A DNA stretch of 64,000 nt from Chrysogorgia sp. JL179-B06 (Eukaryota; Cnidaria; Anthozoa; Scleralcyonacea; Chrysogorgiidae). The translations under genes were made by a program, and so were the position numbers. Under the pieces are notes generated by a model. That model saw only the letters and a list, made by a program, of their open reading frames with translations, did not search any database and was not told the origin of the DNA. The stretch covers positions 1,496,001-1,560,000 of the forward strand of contig JAYKKM010000173.1 of assembly GCA_035772405.1 (NCBI GenBank), given 5' to 3'. Below are positions 43,801 to 54,951 of the stretch, in pieces; the stretch's first letter is position 1, and each line of letters starts with the position of its first letter.

Positions 43801-46800
43801 GACCGACATATTATTCCCTCTTCAAAAGCACGATGTATGCAAATGAGCAATCTTACTACGGTAGACATTTGATTACAGACCCAAACGCGGTCAGTACTGA
43901 TGTCCAGGACAATCTCAGAATGGTACAATCTTAGACCAGGTCCTAGGCACTTAGCAGCATATCGTAGGTTCAGAGGCGGATACAGGTTCAGACGTTCAGT
44001 TTTTTAACAGGTTTGTAATGTCAATTAGTATAAATTGACAAGTTTATATCACAAATCCTCAATTTTGATTGGCTATCGCAGGAGTTACTATCCGCTGATA
44101 TAAACCTCTGGGGAAAAAGTCGCCTGATTTCGAAAGAATATTTCCTTTTTTTCCATGAAAAATGCGAAATTAAAGTTATTTCTTGGGTTAGAAAGTTGTA
44201 AATTTATACTAAAACAATTAGACAACTCGCCCTTGTTTTCTATGAGCGATAGTCAACTCGGCTCCGCCTCGTGACTATCTGCTCATAGAAAACGCGGGCT
44301 CGTTGTCTAATTGTTAATTATTTGGGAACTGAAGTGGTTCGCACCGGAGGGCATGCTCCCCCAGAAACTTTTTGATTTATGGAAGCTTGAAATAGGCATT
44401 TCTGGGTATATTTTCTTAAAATTCCTTTGCATTTACATGGGAAAGTACTCGAAAAATAGGTTTTCTGTGCATATGAGAAATTATCAAGTATCAACCCACG
44501 TTTGCTGGGTCCGTCATGCACTAGCTCCTGCTGCGGTAGCAGGCCTTTTACGACAGTTCCCGCTTATAGTTTCCGCTTATAAGAGCGGCTCGGGTGATAA
44601 CGGGTTCAGGATATGAAATTAGATCATCTGAGATATTTGATAAACTTAAATGGATTCAATTGAAACTATTTTTAAAAAAAGAGAACAATTACTGACATTT
44701 AAGGCACTACGAGGTATGACACCAACCTATTTATCATAACTATTGCAATTAACCATAACACATATAGATTGAGAAGCAACGATCGAAAGCTTTATTTAGA
44801 AAAACCTAAAACAAATTTCCTAAAACATAGTTTCTCATATCGGGGAGCCAGGTCCTGGAATAGTTTGCCGCAGGAAATTGTCGACAAGTACGAGTATTTT
44901 TCAATTAATTATTTTAAAAAGTGTATTAATGAGCACTACAATGATTTACGAACAAACCTGTCGACAGTTTAAATTGTTTTTTTGTGCGTTTATAGTTATA
45001 TTTGCATATATTATTAATTATTGGTATGTATTAGTATACAGGGTGTATAAAAAAAAGCGCAACCTCGGAATTTCCCAAGAAATCCACTTTGTTTTTATTA
45101 GCACAAAAGATTTTAGGCCTCTGGGAATTTAACTGTTGTTGATACTTGTAAACTAAACAACTTACCATTAAATAAATGCATAAATTTCGATTCAATTCTG
45201 CTTTACGTGCTCGAGTTTGTAGTAATTAGACAGTTATGCCCCTGGAATACGATTACAAGCTATTTTAAATTCCCAGGGGCGAAAATCTTTTGTGTTTAAG
45301 AACACAGTGGATTTCTTGGGAAATTCCTGGTTACTGTAAGACTACCGCACTTGGATTGGTTTAGATCCATTCGCCATACTTCACACCACTTGCATATTCT
45401 GTCAATTAGGTCACTCTGAAGGCACTTCCCGTCTTTTGCATCTCTAACAGCACGATAGCATTTAGTGTCATCAGCAAATAATACAGCAGATGTTGTGGTG
45501 GTCACTTGGGGAAAATCGTTAACGTATATGAAGAATAATAAAGGCCCCAGAATCGATCCCTGAGGCACGCCAGATAGTACTCGGAGTGACTGTGATGCGG
45601 TTTCGACAAGGACGGTGACCCTCTGAGAGCGATTTGCAAGGTAGTTCTCGAACCACTTCAACAAATTACCACAAATGCCAAGGTTGCGTAACTTTTTGAG
45701 AAGCAGCTGATGGTCAACCCTGTCAAAGGCTTTGGCAAAATCCAGATAGATAGTATCAGTTTGAACTCTCTTATCGAGTAACTCCCCGATTTCATGTAAA
45801 ACGCGCAGGAGCTGAGACGTGATTGACTTTCCCTTTAGGAATCCAAATTGAAGTTTGTGAATTGTGAAGGTGAGTGGAGACGTGTTCTAACAGCTTGTTG
45901 TACACACATCGTTCGAGAACCTTCGATACGATGGATAATAATGAAATAGGCCTGTGGGAATTGGAATTATGTTGGAAACTTTCCATGCTAAGGATCAGAC
46001 ATTTGTTGAACAAAGCACAAAGGGATGAACATATGTAAGGTGCACAGTTCCTCAGTAACCTGGCCGGGATCTTGTCAGGACCTGTTGCTTTGTTAACATC
46101 CAGAGAAAGAAGAATGTCACGTACATTATCTGGTGAAATAGAGATATCGCTTAACACTGTACAGGAAGTTGTACTAGTTGGTAGGTGATTTTCATATTCG
46201 TCCCAGGTGAGTGGTGGCTTGAACATGCATGGAGTAGAAGTAGTTGTTTAGTAGAAGGTTTGCGACATCGACGGAATTATCGGCTGTACCAGTGACATCG
46301 TCACGTGTCCAGACCATTTTATTCGGTACGCTTGATTGCTTTGATACTGATTTAAATACTGACCAAAATCTCTTATTACTGGATTTCATTAGACCAGGCA
46401 GGGATTGATAGAATTCTTTGCGTTTGGTTGATATAAGTAATTTAGACAGACGTCGGAGCTTGCGGAACTTCTCCAAAACATTGGGGCGAGGATCTTTTTT
46501 TGCTTTCCTCCTGGCAGTCTCTTTTTTCTTCAGAAGGTGTTTAACTTCGCTGTCGAACCCGGTGGAGTGTTGGACATTTGTCCCACAGCGTACACGGACA
46601 AAAAGCAGCCGAGAAAACAAAACCTTATAATTAGCATATATTCTCATTCGAAAGGCCAAAGAAAGCGCACTTCCCTAACAAAAAAAGTCTATAGGCATGT
46701 CTATAGGCATGTCTATAGGCAACCTATAAGATCCTATAGAGAACCTATAGGCTTCTATAGGAAATTGGAACAATTTCTATAGGCGACCTATAATGAAACC

Positions 46801-49800
46801 TATTAGCCTATAGACGCCTATAGGTGCCTATAGGCTTCTATAGGAAATTGGAACATTGCCTATAGTATAGGCGCCCATAGACTTTTTCTGAAACTGAATA
46901 TTATGAGACTGTTGTTAGCAACGCATGGCAACGTGACTAAATTATAGTAACCAAGCTTTCCAAGTTTGACACTTCTCAAGAGGTTTGTTGCCGCAGTTTG
47001 TGGGAATTTTAGCCAATAGTATTGCGTCTTTACCGGTTTGTTGGCTCACACGGCAGACACTGACCGTTTTGTAGTCGCTCGCAGGCTTTTCTCAATCGGT
47101 TTGCTTGTTTCGTGTGGTTTGCGTGGGGCTAGCACGCAGTCGTCTATTTTCCGCTTTCACACGCCACAGAGAATGCGGGGGCCGGTAAAATGAAGCATGT
47201 CCATCCAGAAAAATAGCGATTTTTTTGGTTTTCTGTAAAGCATTTCTTAGATTGACATACAGACTGTTGTTAAACAATGTTTAAGTATTTCTTGGAAACT
47301 AAATGGGAGAAATAAAAAATTAAATTTTTTTGGAAAATTTTACAGGTTTGCACACCTGGTAAACCTGTCTGAATCTGCACCTGGGGTTGGGGGCATGCCT
47401 CTGAAATGGCATTTCTAGGAAAATATAAAGGTCTTAAATCACATTTTTTAACAGTGAATCATCATTTTCAAGAAATACCGGTATTTCATTTTTATTATTC
47501 ATGTTCAAGAAATATAATTTTTATGTAAATAATACAAATAATACCATAATACAAGGATTAGGTAGCCAACTAGCCAAGGTAGGGATTAAGTACACTGTAC
47601 ACAAAACTGAATCTTTACAACTTTACCTATTGCCAGGGGCGGATTAAGGACCCTTGGGTACGGTGGCCCGTAGGTGTCTCTACACACATAAAATCAAAGA
47701 CCTGAACTAAAATCGTAAACAATTCAAACTCACAATTCAAAATTACAAACTCACAATTCAAAATTACCAACTTACAATCGCCTCAGTTTTCTCGTGCACA
47801 CAAGGCGCGGCCACCAAGCTGTGTCTCAGTTAAGTTCTACGGTAAGTACTTCATGTATGCCTACTATTATGTTCCAAGGCGGGTTAGGGGGGAGGGGTAG
47901 TATGTAGCATATAGTATGGGGAAGTACGCTGCAATAAGGTGAAGTAGTGTCCAGTAAGGTGCAGTAGGGCGCAGTAGAGCTAGTGCAGTAGCAGTAGACT
48001 GCAGTAGACTGGAGCAGGCTGCAGTAGGATTAGGGTGCAGTAGACTGAAGTAGACAACAGGAGGGTGGCCTAGGGTGCAGTATCGTGCAGTAGACTGCTT
48101 AAGGTTCAGTAAACTGCAGCATCGTGCAGTATCGTGCAGTAGACTGCATTGGGGTGCAGTAGACTGCATTAGGGTTTGTTAGGGTGCAATAGACTGAAGT
48201 AGGGTGCAGTAGGGTACAGTAGACTGCATTAGGGTGCAGTAGCGTGCAGTAGACTGAAGTAGACTGCAGTAGACTGCAGTAGGGTACAGTGCAGTAGAGT
48301 GCATTAGGGTGCAGTAGCCTGAAGTAGACTGCAGTAGAGTGCATTAGGGTGCATTGGGGTGCAGTAGACTGCATTAGGGTGCAGTAGACTGAAGTAGACT
48401 GCAGTAGACTGTAGTAGCGTGCAGTAGACTGGAGTAGACTGTAGTAGCGTGCAGTACAGTACAGTAGAGTGCAGTCTACTTCAGTCTACTGCTGCCTACT
48501 GCACCCTACTGCACCCTAATGCAGTTTACTGCACCCTATTATGCAGTCTACTGCACCCTATTTCAGTCTACTGCACGCTACTGCACTCTACTGCACCCTA
48601 GGCCACCCTCCTGCAGTCTACTTCTGTCTACTGCACTCTACTACAGCCTACTGCAGCCTGCTTCAGTCTACTGCAGTCTACTGCACCCTAATACACCCTA
48701 CTGCTGCACCCTAATGCAATCTACTGCACTAGCTCTACTGCACCCTACTGCAGTCTACTGTGCCCTACTGGACACTACTTCACCTTATTGCAGCGTACTT
48801 CACCATACTATATGCTACATACTACCCCTCCCCCCTAACCGGCCTTGTGACATAATAGTAGGCATACATGAAGTACTTACCGTAGAACTTAACTGAGACA
48901 CAGCTTGGTGGCCGCGCCTTGTGTGCACGAGGAAACTGAGGCGATCGTGAGTTTGTAATTTTGAATTGTGAGTTGGTAATTTTGAATTGTGAGTTTGTAA
49001 TTTTGAATTGAGTTGGTAATTTTGAATTGTGAGTTTGTAATTTTGAATTGTGAGTTTGTAATTTTGAATTGTGTTTTCAATTTTGATTCTTGTTTACGAT
49101 TTTAGTTCAGGTCTTTGATTTTATGTGTGTAGTGCGGCAAATTTAGATTGTGGGGCCCCAAACGTACATCTGAAAGTTATCAGGTTGCACCCCGGTCATT
49201 AGTTATCGCTTATCAGTTACTAATATAAATATTGACTGCGAGTTGAATAGAGTCTGGGATTTACTTTAACAAAATAATTTTGTTCTTTATTTTGTGAAGT
49301 TAAATCCGTAGGTACACTGCGTTAGACAATAGGCATATGTTACTGTTACTGATCTATATGATGATTCTGTAAAATATTTCAAGATTTTTAATTTTTTAAA
49401 TGATTTTTTGCTTCTGTGGTCCGTATTTTTTCCTGCGTTTCAAATTTGAGATTGGCCCTCAGAAGCTTGGGGCCCTCAAAAGCTTGGGGCCCACAGGAGC
49501 TCGGGACCCTGGGGCACGTGCCCCAGTTGCCCATAGGTTAATCCGCCCCTGCCTATTGCGGACCATCGTTTATAAAATATACAAATATAAAGAAAATTTT
49601 TAATTATTTTCGTAGGCCCCATTAACTTTCGTAGCCCCCAGGCACAGTGCCTATGGTGCCTATTGGATAATCCGGCCCTGAGCACGTTGCCGCAGTAAGC
49701 GCCCCAATGAGGCGAGGTTGGTAAGCGGGGTAAGCGGGAGTCCTCGGTAAGCACAGACTTTTTAAGGCAGGAGACCTTTTAAGGCAATATTTCTAATATA

Positions 49801-50805
49801 TCTTTTAAAAGTCTAATTTTCCTTTGCGCTCATGGTGAAACCGCTGAGTTGGTGCAACCTTAATACGGCCCTGTTTGTTCCTTGTATCCACTATCCACGT
49901 CAAATGTTCAGACTTACATTATTTATTTACAAGCTTATTTTAAAGTTTTAACTTATAGGTAAACTTACAAATGTAATGATCGTCGTCTGTTGTTTCTTCT
50001 GTATAACATTTTTCGATTTTATTTCTTAATTTTATCGATTTCTTTACTGGTTTTGCTTCCTTTGGTTCATCATCCAATATGCTCTCATCAAGTTTACCAA
50101 GTAATTCAAAATCTGAACAATTTTCGTTTTCTAATTCAATGTTTGACTAATAGAATAAACAAAACAAGATTATCTTAACCAGTGGTCTAAAATAAACATT
50201 GTAGATGCAAAAATATAAAACTGTAGTCATAATAACCTTTTTCGTTTGGCTTTGTTTACTCGTGCGAGCAGTTAATCTCTTAACAGGCATCTTTTTCGGT
50301 TTAAAATCTAAATGACGAGGGAATAATACATAAATAATGTGTTCTATGACAGTTAAAGTAGTTATAAGTATATGTACAAACGTTTAATTTGTATTTACAC
50401 CTGGCTTGAACTTCTTTCGGTCATGAAAAGCGGTTTCTTCGTCCACTCCAGGCAACCACTCTTCGTCACTGCTGTCACTTTCAACCTTTGATTTTCGTTT
50501 CTTTGGTTTCGGCGGAAGATATGCCTTTTTGTTCACCTTAAATCCTAAAACAGAAAGCCAAGCTTTTATATCTTATGCTATCTGCTAATGAAGTGCATTA
50601 GCTATCAAAAAAACGGGAGGAAAAGACTCCCGCCTAAAGACACAGTTATCAGTTACAAACTCAATTAAGGCCGCCTTAATTATATTACATTTATATATTT
50701 ATTGTTGCACTTACCGCATTTCTTCAGAAAATCAAGGTTTTCCTTAATATTTTGGAGTCTTTTCAATTCGTATTCTGAAAGACTGTCGTCACCCACAGTA
50801 GCCAT
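36844..50805 (-). CDS. PRDM9: PRDM9-like histone methyltransferase with zinc-finger array (copy A, intact)
   Basis: Seven coding exons (50715-50805, 50401-50544, 50237-50307, 49969-50146, 41457-41728, 41128-41383, 36844-37814) join in phase at every junction into 661 codons including the stop. Domains: an N-terminal [19 protein letters not shown] helix-like motif (residues 9-30), an SSXRD-like [10 protein letters not shown] segment (about 57), DDDHYIFCEEC leading into a Cys3His zinc knuckle (about 156-176), a PR/SET domain with NWMRYVNC and [10 protein letters not shown] (about 185-320), two atypical C2HC fingers (about 340-400) and nine tandem C2H2 fingers. Known PRDM9 deposits H3K4me3/H3K36me3 at sites its fingers bind and so places meiotic recombination hotspots; that role here is inference. 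No KRAB box is visible. The 8.2 kb intron (41729-49968) is full of transposons. Confidence 0.87.
37830..41050. other. Intron of PRDM9-like copy A between SET and finger exons
   Basis: Holds gttgcaac-type repeats (37860-38430, 40240-40680) and sequence shared with 58220-60440. A pair of about 170-bp direct repeats lies at 40695-40865 and 40883-41047 (agaatagatttgcttcgtt). The short frame ending DNARPWHD (38542) recurs at 58715 but only as part of the duplication. Confidence 0.55.
41128..41383 (-). CDS. PRDM9: PRDM9-like copy A exon 6 (catalytic part of PR/SET)
   Basis: Acceptor ttttttag to 41384, donor GTATAA from 41127; phase 0 in, 1 out. It holds the SET signatures [28 protein letters not shown] and [16 protein letters not shown], all typical of PRDM9. 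The tyrosines and NWMRYVNC motif used for cofactor and catalysis are present, so activity is plausible. Confidence 0.9.
41457..41728 (-). CDS. PRDM9: PRDM9-like copy A exon 5 (zinc knuckle and first part of PR/SET)
   Basis: Acceptor tatatttttag to 41729, donor GTTTGT from 41456; phase 1 in, 0 out. It starts [14 protein letters not shown] (Cys-x2-Cys-x6-Cys-x2-His), then the SET entry [11 protein letters not shown] and [14 protein letters not shown]. The spacing between the second and third cysteine is one residue shorter than in copy B. Confidence 0.88.
42050..45000. other. Intron of PRDM9-like copy A, repeat-rich
   Basis: hAT-like CAGGGGCGGACT motif at about 42345 with a possible opposite end ccgcccc near 43290; a MITE of the aattaagtttgtct family at about 42475-42860; a hairpin at 44205-44320 (acaattagacaactcgccc mirrored); a LINE fragment at 44640-44975. 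No host exon is seen. Confidence 0.45.
44640..44975 (+). mobile_element. LINE C-terminal fragment
   Basis: [17 protein letters not shown] and [20 protein letters not shown] in translation, like the ends of CR1-type LINE proteins. It is followed within 60 bp by a dispersed repeat. Confidence 0.68.
45030..45330 (+). repeat. Dispersed repeat, copy 2 (tatacagggtgtataaaaaa)
   Basis: Matches 21255-21480, and here continues into an inverted partial copy (aaaatcttttgtg..., gtggatttcttgggaaattc) ending at about 45330. Confidence 0.7.
45296..46659 (-). pseudogene. Degenerate LINE reverse transcriptase
   Basis: Three overlapping broken frames read from 46659 to 45296: a linker ending [12 protein letters not shown], then [19 protein letters not shown] and [19 protein letters not shown], then [21 protein letters not shown] and the catalytic FADDTK. 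This is the RT order of CR1/jockey-type LINEs. Frameshifts at about 46210 and about 45790 make it inactive. It lies in the 8.2 kb intron of the PRDM9-like gene, in the same strand sense. Confidence 0.85.
46685..46885 (+). repeat. Irregular ctatagg repeat
   Basis: About 18 copies of the near-palindromic word cctatagg/ctataggc at uneven spacing, with tctataggaaattggaac repeated twice. Confidence 0.85.
47900..48815. repeat. Degenerate 10-bp repeat in mirrored arms
   Basis: Left arm units cagtagactg/cagtagggtg, right arm cagtctactg/caccctactg. The centre is at about 48475. Unit length is constant while the third to eighth bases vary among a few words. Confidence 0.88.
48955..49085 (+). repeat. 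Tandem repeat gtgagttggtaattttgaatt
   Basis: About seven copies, mirrored by a shorter run at about 47720-47790, so it belongs to the palindrome's outer arms. Confidence 0.8.
49969..50146 (-). CDS. PRDM9: PRDM9-like copy A exon 4 (linker into the zinc knuckle)
   Basis: Acceptor ctattag to 50147, donor GTAAGT from 49968; phase 0 in, 1 out. An acidic stretch is followed by IKLRNKIEK and [13 protein letters not shown]. The family shows a similar LRER..YKEVSEPQDDDYLYC run just before its zinc knuckle. The next exon lies 8.2 kb away. Confidence 0.76.
50237..50307 (-). CDS. PRDM9: PRDM9-like copy A exon 3 (basic linker)
   Basis: A 71-base exon, acceptor tttag to 50308 and donor AAG|GTTATT from 50236; phase 1 in, 0 out. 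The peptide [20 protein letters not shown] is strongly basic, compatible with a nuclear localisation or DNA-backbone contact. It has no recognisable domain. Support is phase agreement with both neighbours. Confidence 0.66.
50401..50544 (-). CDS. PRDM9: PRDM9-like copy A exon 2 (SSXRD-like)
   Basis: Acceptor ctgttttag to 50545, donor GTGTAA from 50400; entry and exit phase 1. A lysine-rich start (KPKKRKSK), then [13 protein letters not shown]. The DSDEEWTP core is characteristic of the SSXRD region that follows KRAB in vertebrate PRDM9 and SSX proteins. Confidence 0.75.
50715..50805 (-). CDS. PRDM9: PRDM9-like copy A coding exon 1 (N-terminal motif)
   Basis: ATG at 50805, donor GTAAGT from 50714, exit phase 1. 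It encodes [20 protein letters not shown], an amphipathic segment like the short YExxRxxNIxxNxxFL motif found at the start of several chromatin proteins. Vertebrate PRDM9 has a KRAB domain in this position. Confidence 0.75.
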
Positions 50806-50914
50806 TCTTTAAAAATAAACAAACGCCAGACAAGCTTCGGTTTAATATAAACTGTTTGTCATTTTTGTCGCATTGCAATTTCGTCCTGTTTGGTTAGCTA
50901 AATTAAAACTTACC
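50806..50914 (-). other. Possible 5' UTR intron and start context of PRDM9-like copy A
   Basis: On the minus strand a GTAAGT donor follows CATAAAAG at 50914, and an AG at 50808-50807 lies one base before the ATG (50805). This suggests a short 5' UTR intron of about 107 bp with the untranslated exon above 50914. No ATG is evident in the roughly 80 bases of putative UTR above the donor. This is why the coding start is placed at 50805 and no KRAB exon is proposed. Confidence 0.5.
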
Positions 50915-50999
50915 TTTTATGCAAGTGGTCAACTGTTTTCAAATATTCGCGGACAAATGAATCGACCAAGTGTTGTTTTATCCTTATTCTAACAGAAAA

Positions 51000-51720
51000 T
51001 CTTGAGCGTACTAAGAAAAAAGTTTCCACTTGACAGGCCTTCTGATCACAGTATTTGCGCTAAAAATTTGGAAATTGTGCGGCATTTCCAGAAAAATTAT
51101 GCGGAAAAAATAAGATGACGCCCCCCCGCCCTGGCCTATTAACATCAACCACTCCCTAATTTGGTTGGAATATATTATTGTTACATGAAAGTCTGTATTA
51201 GAAACTACATCTACAAACTTGAAAGTGATAATACATTTAAAGCCCAGCAAATTACTTTTAGACAAGACATGACAGAAATTTGAAATTTAATATTAGCTGA
51301 CGTTTCGTTGCGACATGCAACATCTTCAGAGCGATTTAAATTCCTGCTTCTAAGCACACCTCAACCTTGGAAAGCAATTGCCGTACTGCATCGATAAAGG
51401 AAATAGGATTTGGTCTGTTATTTAAACCCCTGGTGCGTCTGTTCGACATTTTAGAACGAAGTAAATACTTCGATTCTAGAGTTCCCGCCAATTTTTCGCA
51501 ATCGCGCAAAGGATCATAATACAACATTTCATGTATGTTACTTTCAACATATTTATGTTACTTTTCTACAGTTTACAATATATTGTGAGTTCCACCATGT
51601 TAATTTATCATATCAAATGAATACGTCATGAATATTTAAAGTTTATAATAAAGTCCCATTCGGCACCCCATAGGTATACATATATACACATTTCATTAAA
51701 CAAATACCTAATGGTTTCCG
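51000..51720. other. Upstream of PRDM9-like copy A, with a PLE end relic
   Basis: Above the putative 5' UTR there is no recognisable promoter motif. A PLE-type end with a hammerhead-like core occupies about 51240-51340. The rest is AT-rich with no supported gene. Confidence 0.45.
51288..51336 (-). ncRNA. Hammerhead-ribozyme-like motif (third PLE family)
   Basis: Minus strand: CUGAAGA, one U, perfect stem II GUUGC/GCAAC with loop AUGUC, GAAA, palindromic ACGU, GUC, then AGC that pairs with GCU before the first box. Core boxes are intact. Confidence 0.6.
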
Positions 51721-51875
51721 TGTTTGGATGGCCTGATCCAAACACGCGGGATGTTGCGAGACTTGAGAAAAGCGTAAAGAAACACGAGCCGCTAGGCGAG
51801 TGTTTTTTAGCTTTTAGAAAGTCGAGCAACATCCCAAGTGTTTGGATCAGGCTATCCAAACAAGGAAAAATCATT
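51720..51875. mobile_element. Foldback MITE (gatccaaacacgcggga), copy 2
   Basis: Same arms and centre as 35490-35645. Related half-sites (gatccaaacacgggtattga) follow at 51957. Confidence 0.8.
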
Positions 51876-52315
51876 AGGTATTTATTTTATAAAATAATAC
51901 GAACGAACGAGCAACACAAACTTGAGTAAAATTTTGGCGGGAAATTTCCGTGCCTGATCCAAACACGGGTATTGACCAATCAGAGCTTGCGTAGCATACA
52001 TGTTATTTTTTAATCCGTATTAGGTTATAAAACGGTCAAAAATTTTAAAAAGGATTACAAACGGTCAAATAATACTTTCCCGAAAACGTCACGAAAATGT
52101 CACTGTCACAAAAAGCAAATCATGCCGGCCCATCATCGTTTTTAAACATTTATTCATTCTATTGCACAATAACTATAAATAAAATATAGCAATCTTCCCT
52201 GTTAATTTTCACAAGATTTTGCAAAAATAGGCGGAAATTATACGTATTTAAAGCGGACAAAGCAACGCTAAAGCGAACGAGAATTTCTGTATAATTTGTG
52301 AGAGCGACGTTTACC

Positions 52316-53127
52316 CCTGGAGCTACGGGGGGGGGGAGGGGGGGGTACGAGTTTCAGCCGACAGAAGTTATATTTTAGTCGGCAGAAGCTATATTTTAGA
52401 CGTGTTCGATTTAACACGGACAAGTAGAATCATTAAATTTTAGCACTTATCAGTTTAAATTAATTTAAAACTACCAAATGTAAGACTCACAAATCTAATG
52501 TTGATATTAAATGTTGATATTTTGCAGTGGCGGATCCACGCACGCGGAGCGCGCGCCCACTTTAAAATTGCGCAAACAAGTGTTTTCTAATTCTGTTTTT
52601 ACTATGTCGAGACGAAGAAGTCGGAATGATAAACGCAATATTTATATGACCGATTTGTTTTGGTAGCTTATCCAATTTTCATTGCAAAAGCCAGTTTGCA
52701 TGCAATCATAGATATTTTAACATGGGGCATTCCTAAAGGCTAAAGTGTATATACTGGTTCTGTACTACTTCTGAGTTTATATTAAAGTGTTTCACATAAT
52801 CTTAATGCCCCTTTGTAATCGTGCATTTTTAGCAACGGCGTGGTGCCCTAATTTCGCCAAAATTATCAGAAATCGCCGGGCTTTGCAAAATTTAAAATTT
52901 TCCTGTGGGTGCATTCCCCCAGACCCTCTAGTGGGTATACACCACAACGTGCTGATTCTTCATGTGCGCCCCCTCTTTCGAACAACACTGTATCCCCCAC
53001 TGTTTTGACAAGCTTCGATCGATAGGATGTAGTCGGTACAAGCATAGTTAATGGTACAAGCTGGTCAGTCGGTTGAAGTGAGCTTACACCCCCCCCCCCC
53101 CCGTAAAATGTTCTGAGTACGGCCCTG
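52316..53127. mobile_element. hAT-like element with 8-bp target duplication
   Basis: The flanks repeat cgtttacc exactly (52308-52315, 53128-53135). The right end GTACGGCCCTG matches the hAT-like element at 26619-27135; the left end is diverged and G-rich. A C run precedes the right end. No transposase. Confidence 0.6.
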
Positions 53128-54599
53128 CGTTTACCTTATTGAAAGTATCAATAAAACCCAAAACACTTTTATCACCGAACAACACTTCGACAGCGAGAGA
53201 AAACCACAAAAAAGATTCTGTGTTGTAGAATATGAAGGCTATATAAACTCACAACATCACTTTACATCTGCAGCAATCCAACATAAAGCCTAACGGCATA
53301 TTTTCGTGATTAAATCCATCTGGAAATATCTTTTTCATCTTTCGAAGCATGTTTCCCTGATGTTTTTTTATACCTCAAGCTTATTTTTGGCTGTTCGCTG
53401 TTCGTCAGCTTCACAAATCATAATAGAAAACCACTCATGATTGGCCGATTAGCTTAGAAGGACATGAAAGACCTCCAAAATTGTGCTTTTTAGCGCCAAC
53501 GGCTACCCTGGCTACGGCACATTGAATAAATAAAATTTTGGCAACAATTCGTTGTCTGAATGCCGGCCATCTTGAAAGTTATCTCTCGTCCTTTAAAATA
53601 AGGTCAGGAGGTCAGTAGCAAGGTTAGTATGAAGGTTAGTATACAGGTTTGAAATGCAACCCTAACACAAAATCAAACCCTTATACAACCGTTACCCTAA
53701 TATTATTAACCCTTAATTGTACTACATGTCCTTCTACCTTAGAATTACCAATAATCAGTGAATTACCAACAATCAGTGAATTACCAATAATTGGTAATTG
53801 TATAGGAATAAGAATCCCACAATCATTACGTCTCACATTGATCTATAACTCTAGGGTTACAACGAATTGGGAGAACTGGGGTTAGCGTTACACTATTAGG
53901 ATTCTTCACCATTCATATCACAACAGTTCAGAGACAAATAGCAATATTTTGTTAAATATAGAACTAGGCATTGATTACAATAAAACAGAAGTTGTTTCTT
54001 CAAAACTAGCGATAAGTATGGAAATATTTATTATAACATCGCTATACAAGCAAGATAAAACGTGCGAAGAACAATCTGACTATATTTACAACAAAAAATA
54101 AGTTTATGATTTTAACGGTGTTTTTGTGAAATTGATATATTACATAAAACATATACAAATTGATCCAAGAAACGTAACATTGAGAAAAACATGAAAATAT
54201 TCATTTCTTATTAATAAGACTATATACTTTGAAACTATATAATACAACATAAGACTCATAAATAAAATTTGAAAATAATTTTGCAAACCGCACAAATCTC
54301 TCTCGATAAAAAATAATTTCGTTATTCAAGGAATTCAAATTCACTGAAGGCACAGTGAAAATGGTACATTATTAGATTTTGGTAAATGTGTTTATGGTAC
54401 GTTTTACAAAGCGATATTTATCTAAATTCGCTTTCGAAGATGTTTAGTTAAATTATTACTCATTAACACTGGAAGGTTCACTGCAGTGTGAATTATTTTG
54501 AACATGTGCAATCATTTCACACTTGAAAGGCGGTCAAGTATGTATCTATTGTTAGATGGTCAGTCACGTGGTAGAAGATGTTGTGTAGACTCACAACTT

Positions 54600-54735
54600 T
54601 CTACTATGATCCAAACACGCGGGAAGTTGCGAGACTGGAGAAAAGCGTAAAAAACACGAGCCGCCAGGCGAATGTTTTTTAGCTTTTCGAAAGTCGAGCA
54701 ACTTCCCAAGTGTTTGGTCACAGTATCCAAACACC
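54600..54735. mobile_element. Foldback MITE (gatccaaacacgcgggaagt), copy 3
   Basis: The duplication-unit B counterpart of 35490-35645, with one lost base in the right arm. Confidence 0.78.
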
Positions 54736-54951
54736 AAAAAACCATTGGGTATTTCTTTTCAGTAATACAAGAGAACGAGCAGCAAAACTTAAAGGACATC
54801 GACAACAAAAATTAAGTTTGTCTAATATGAAAGAACTCGTAAAATGATAGAGTAACACTTTTTACAACTTTCCCGTATTTTACTTCGTTTTTGAAATATT
54901 TCAGTTTGTTTGATATGTAAATGAGATGGTCTCTGACGCGTCAAGTGCTGG

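Larger units (their letters stand above)
47634..49551. mobile_element. hAT-like element carrying a giant palindrome
   Basis: Perfect 14-bp ends CAGGGGCGGATTAA/TTAATCCGCCCCTG and an exact 8-bp target duplication cctattgc (47626-47633, 49552-49559). The interior (about 47690-49110) is one large foldback: arms read cagtagactgcagtagggtg on the left and the complement on the right, turning at about 48475. It encodes no transposase; the long frames are translations of the 10-bp repeat. Confidence 0.88.

Noticed and set aside
47867..48896. Open frames of about 91-125 codons on both strands rich in Cys, Thr, Tyr
   Set aside because: They are direct translations of the 10-bp palindromic repeat inside a hAT-like element.
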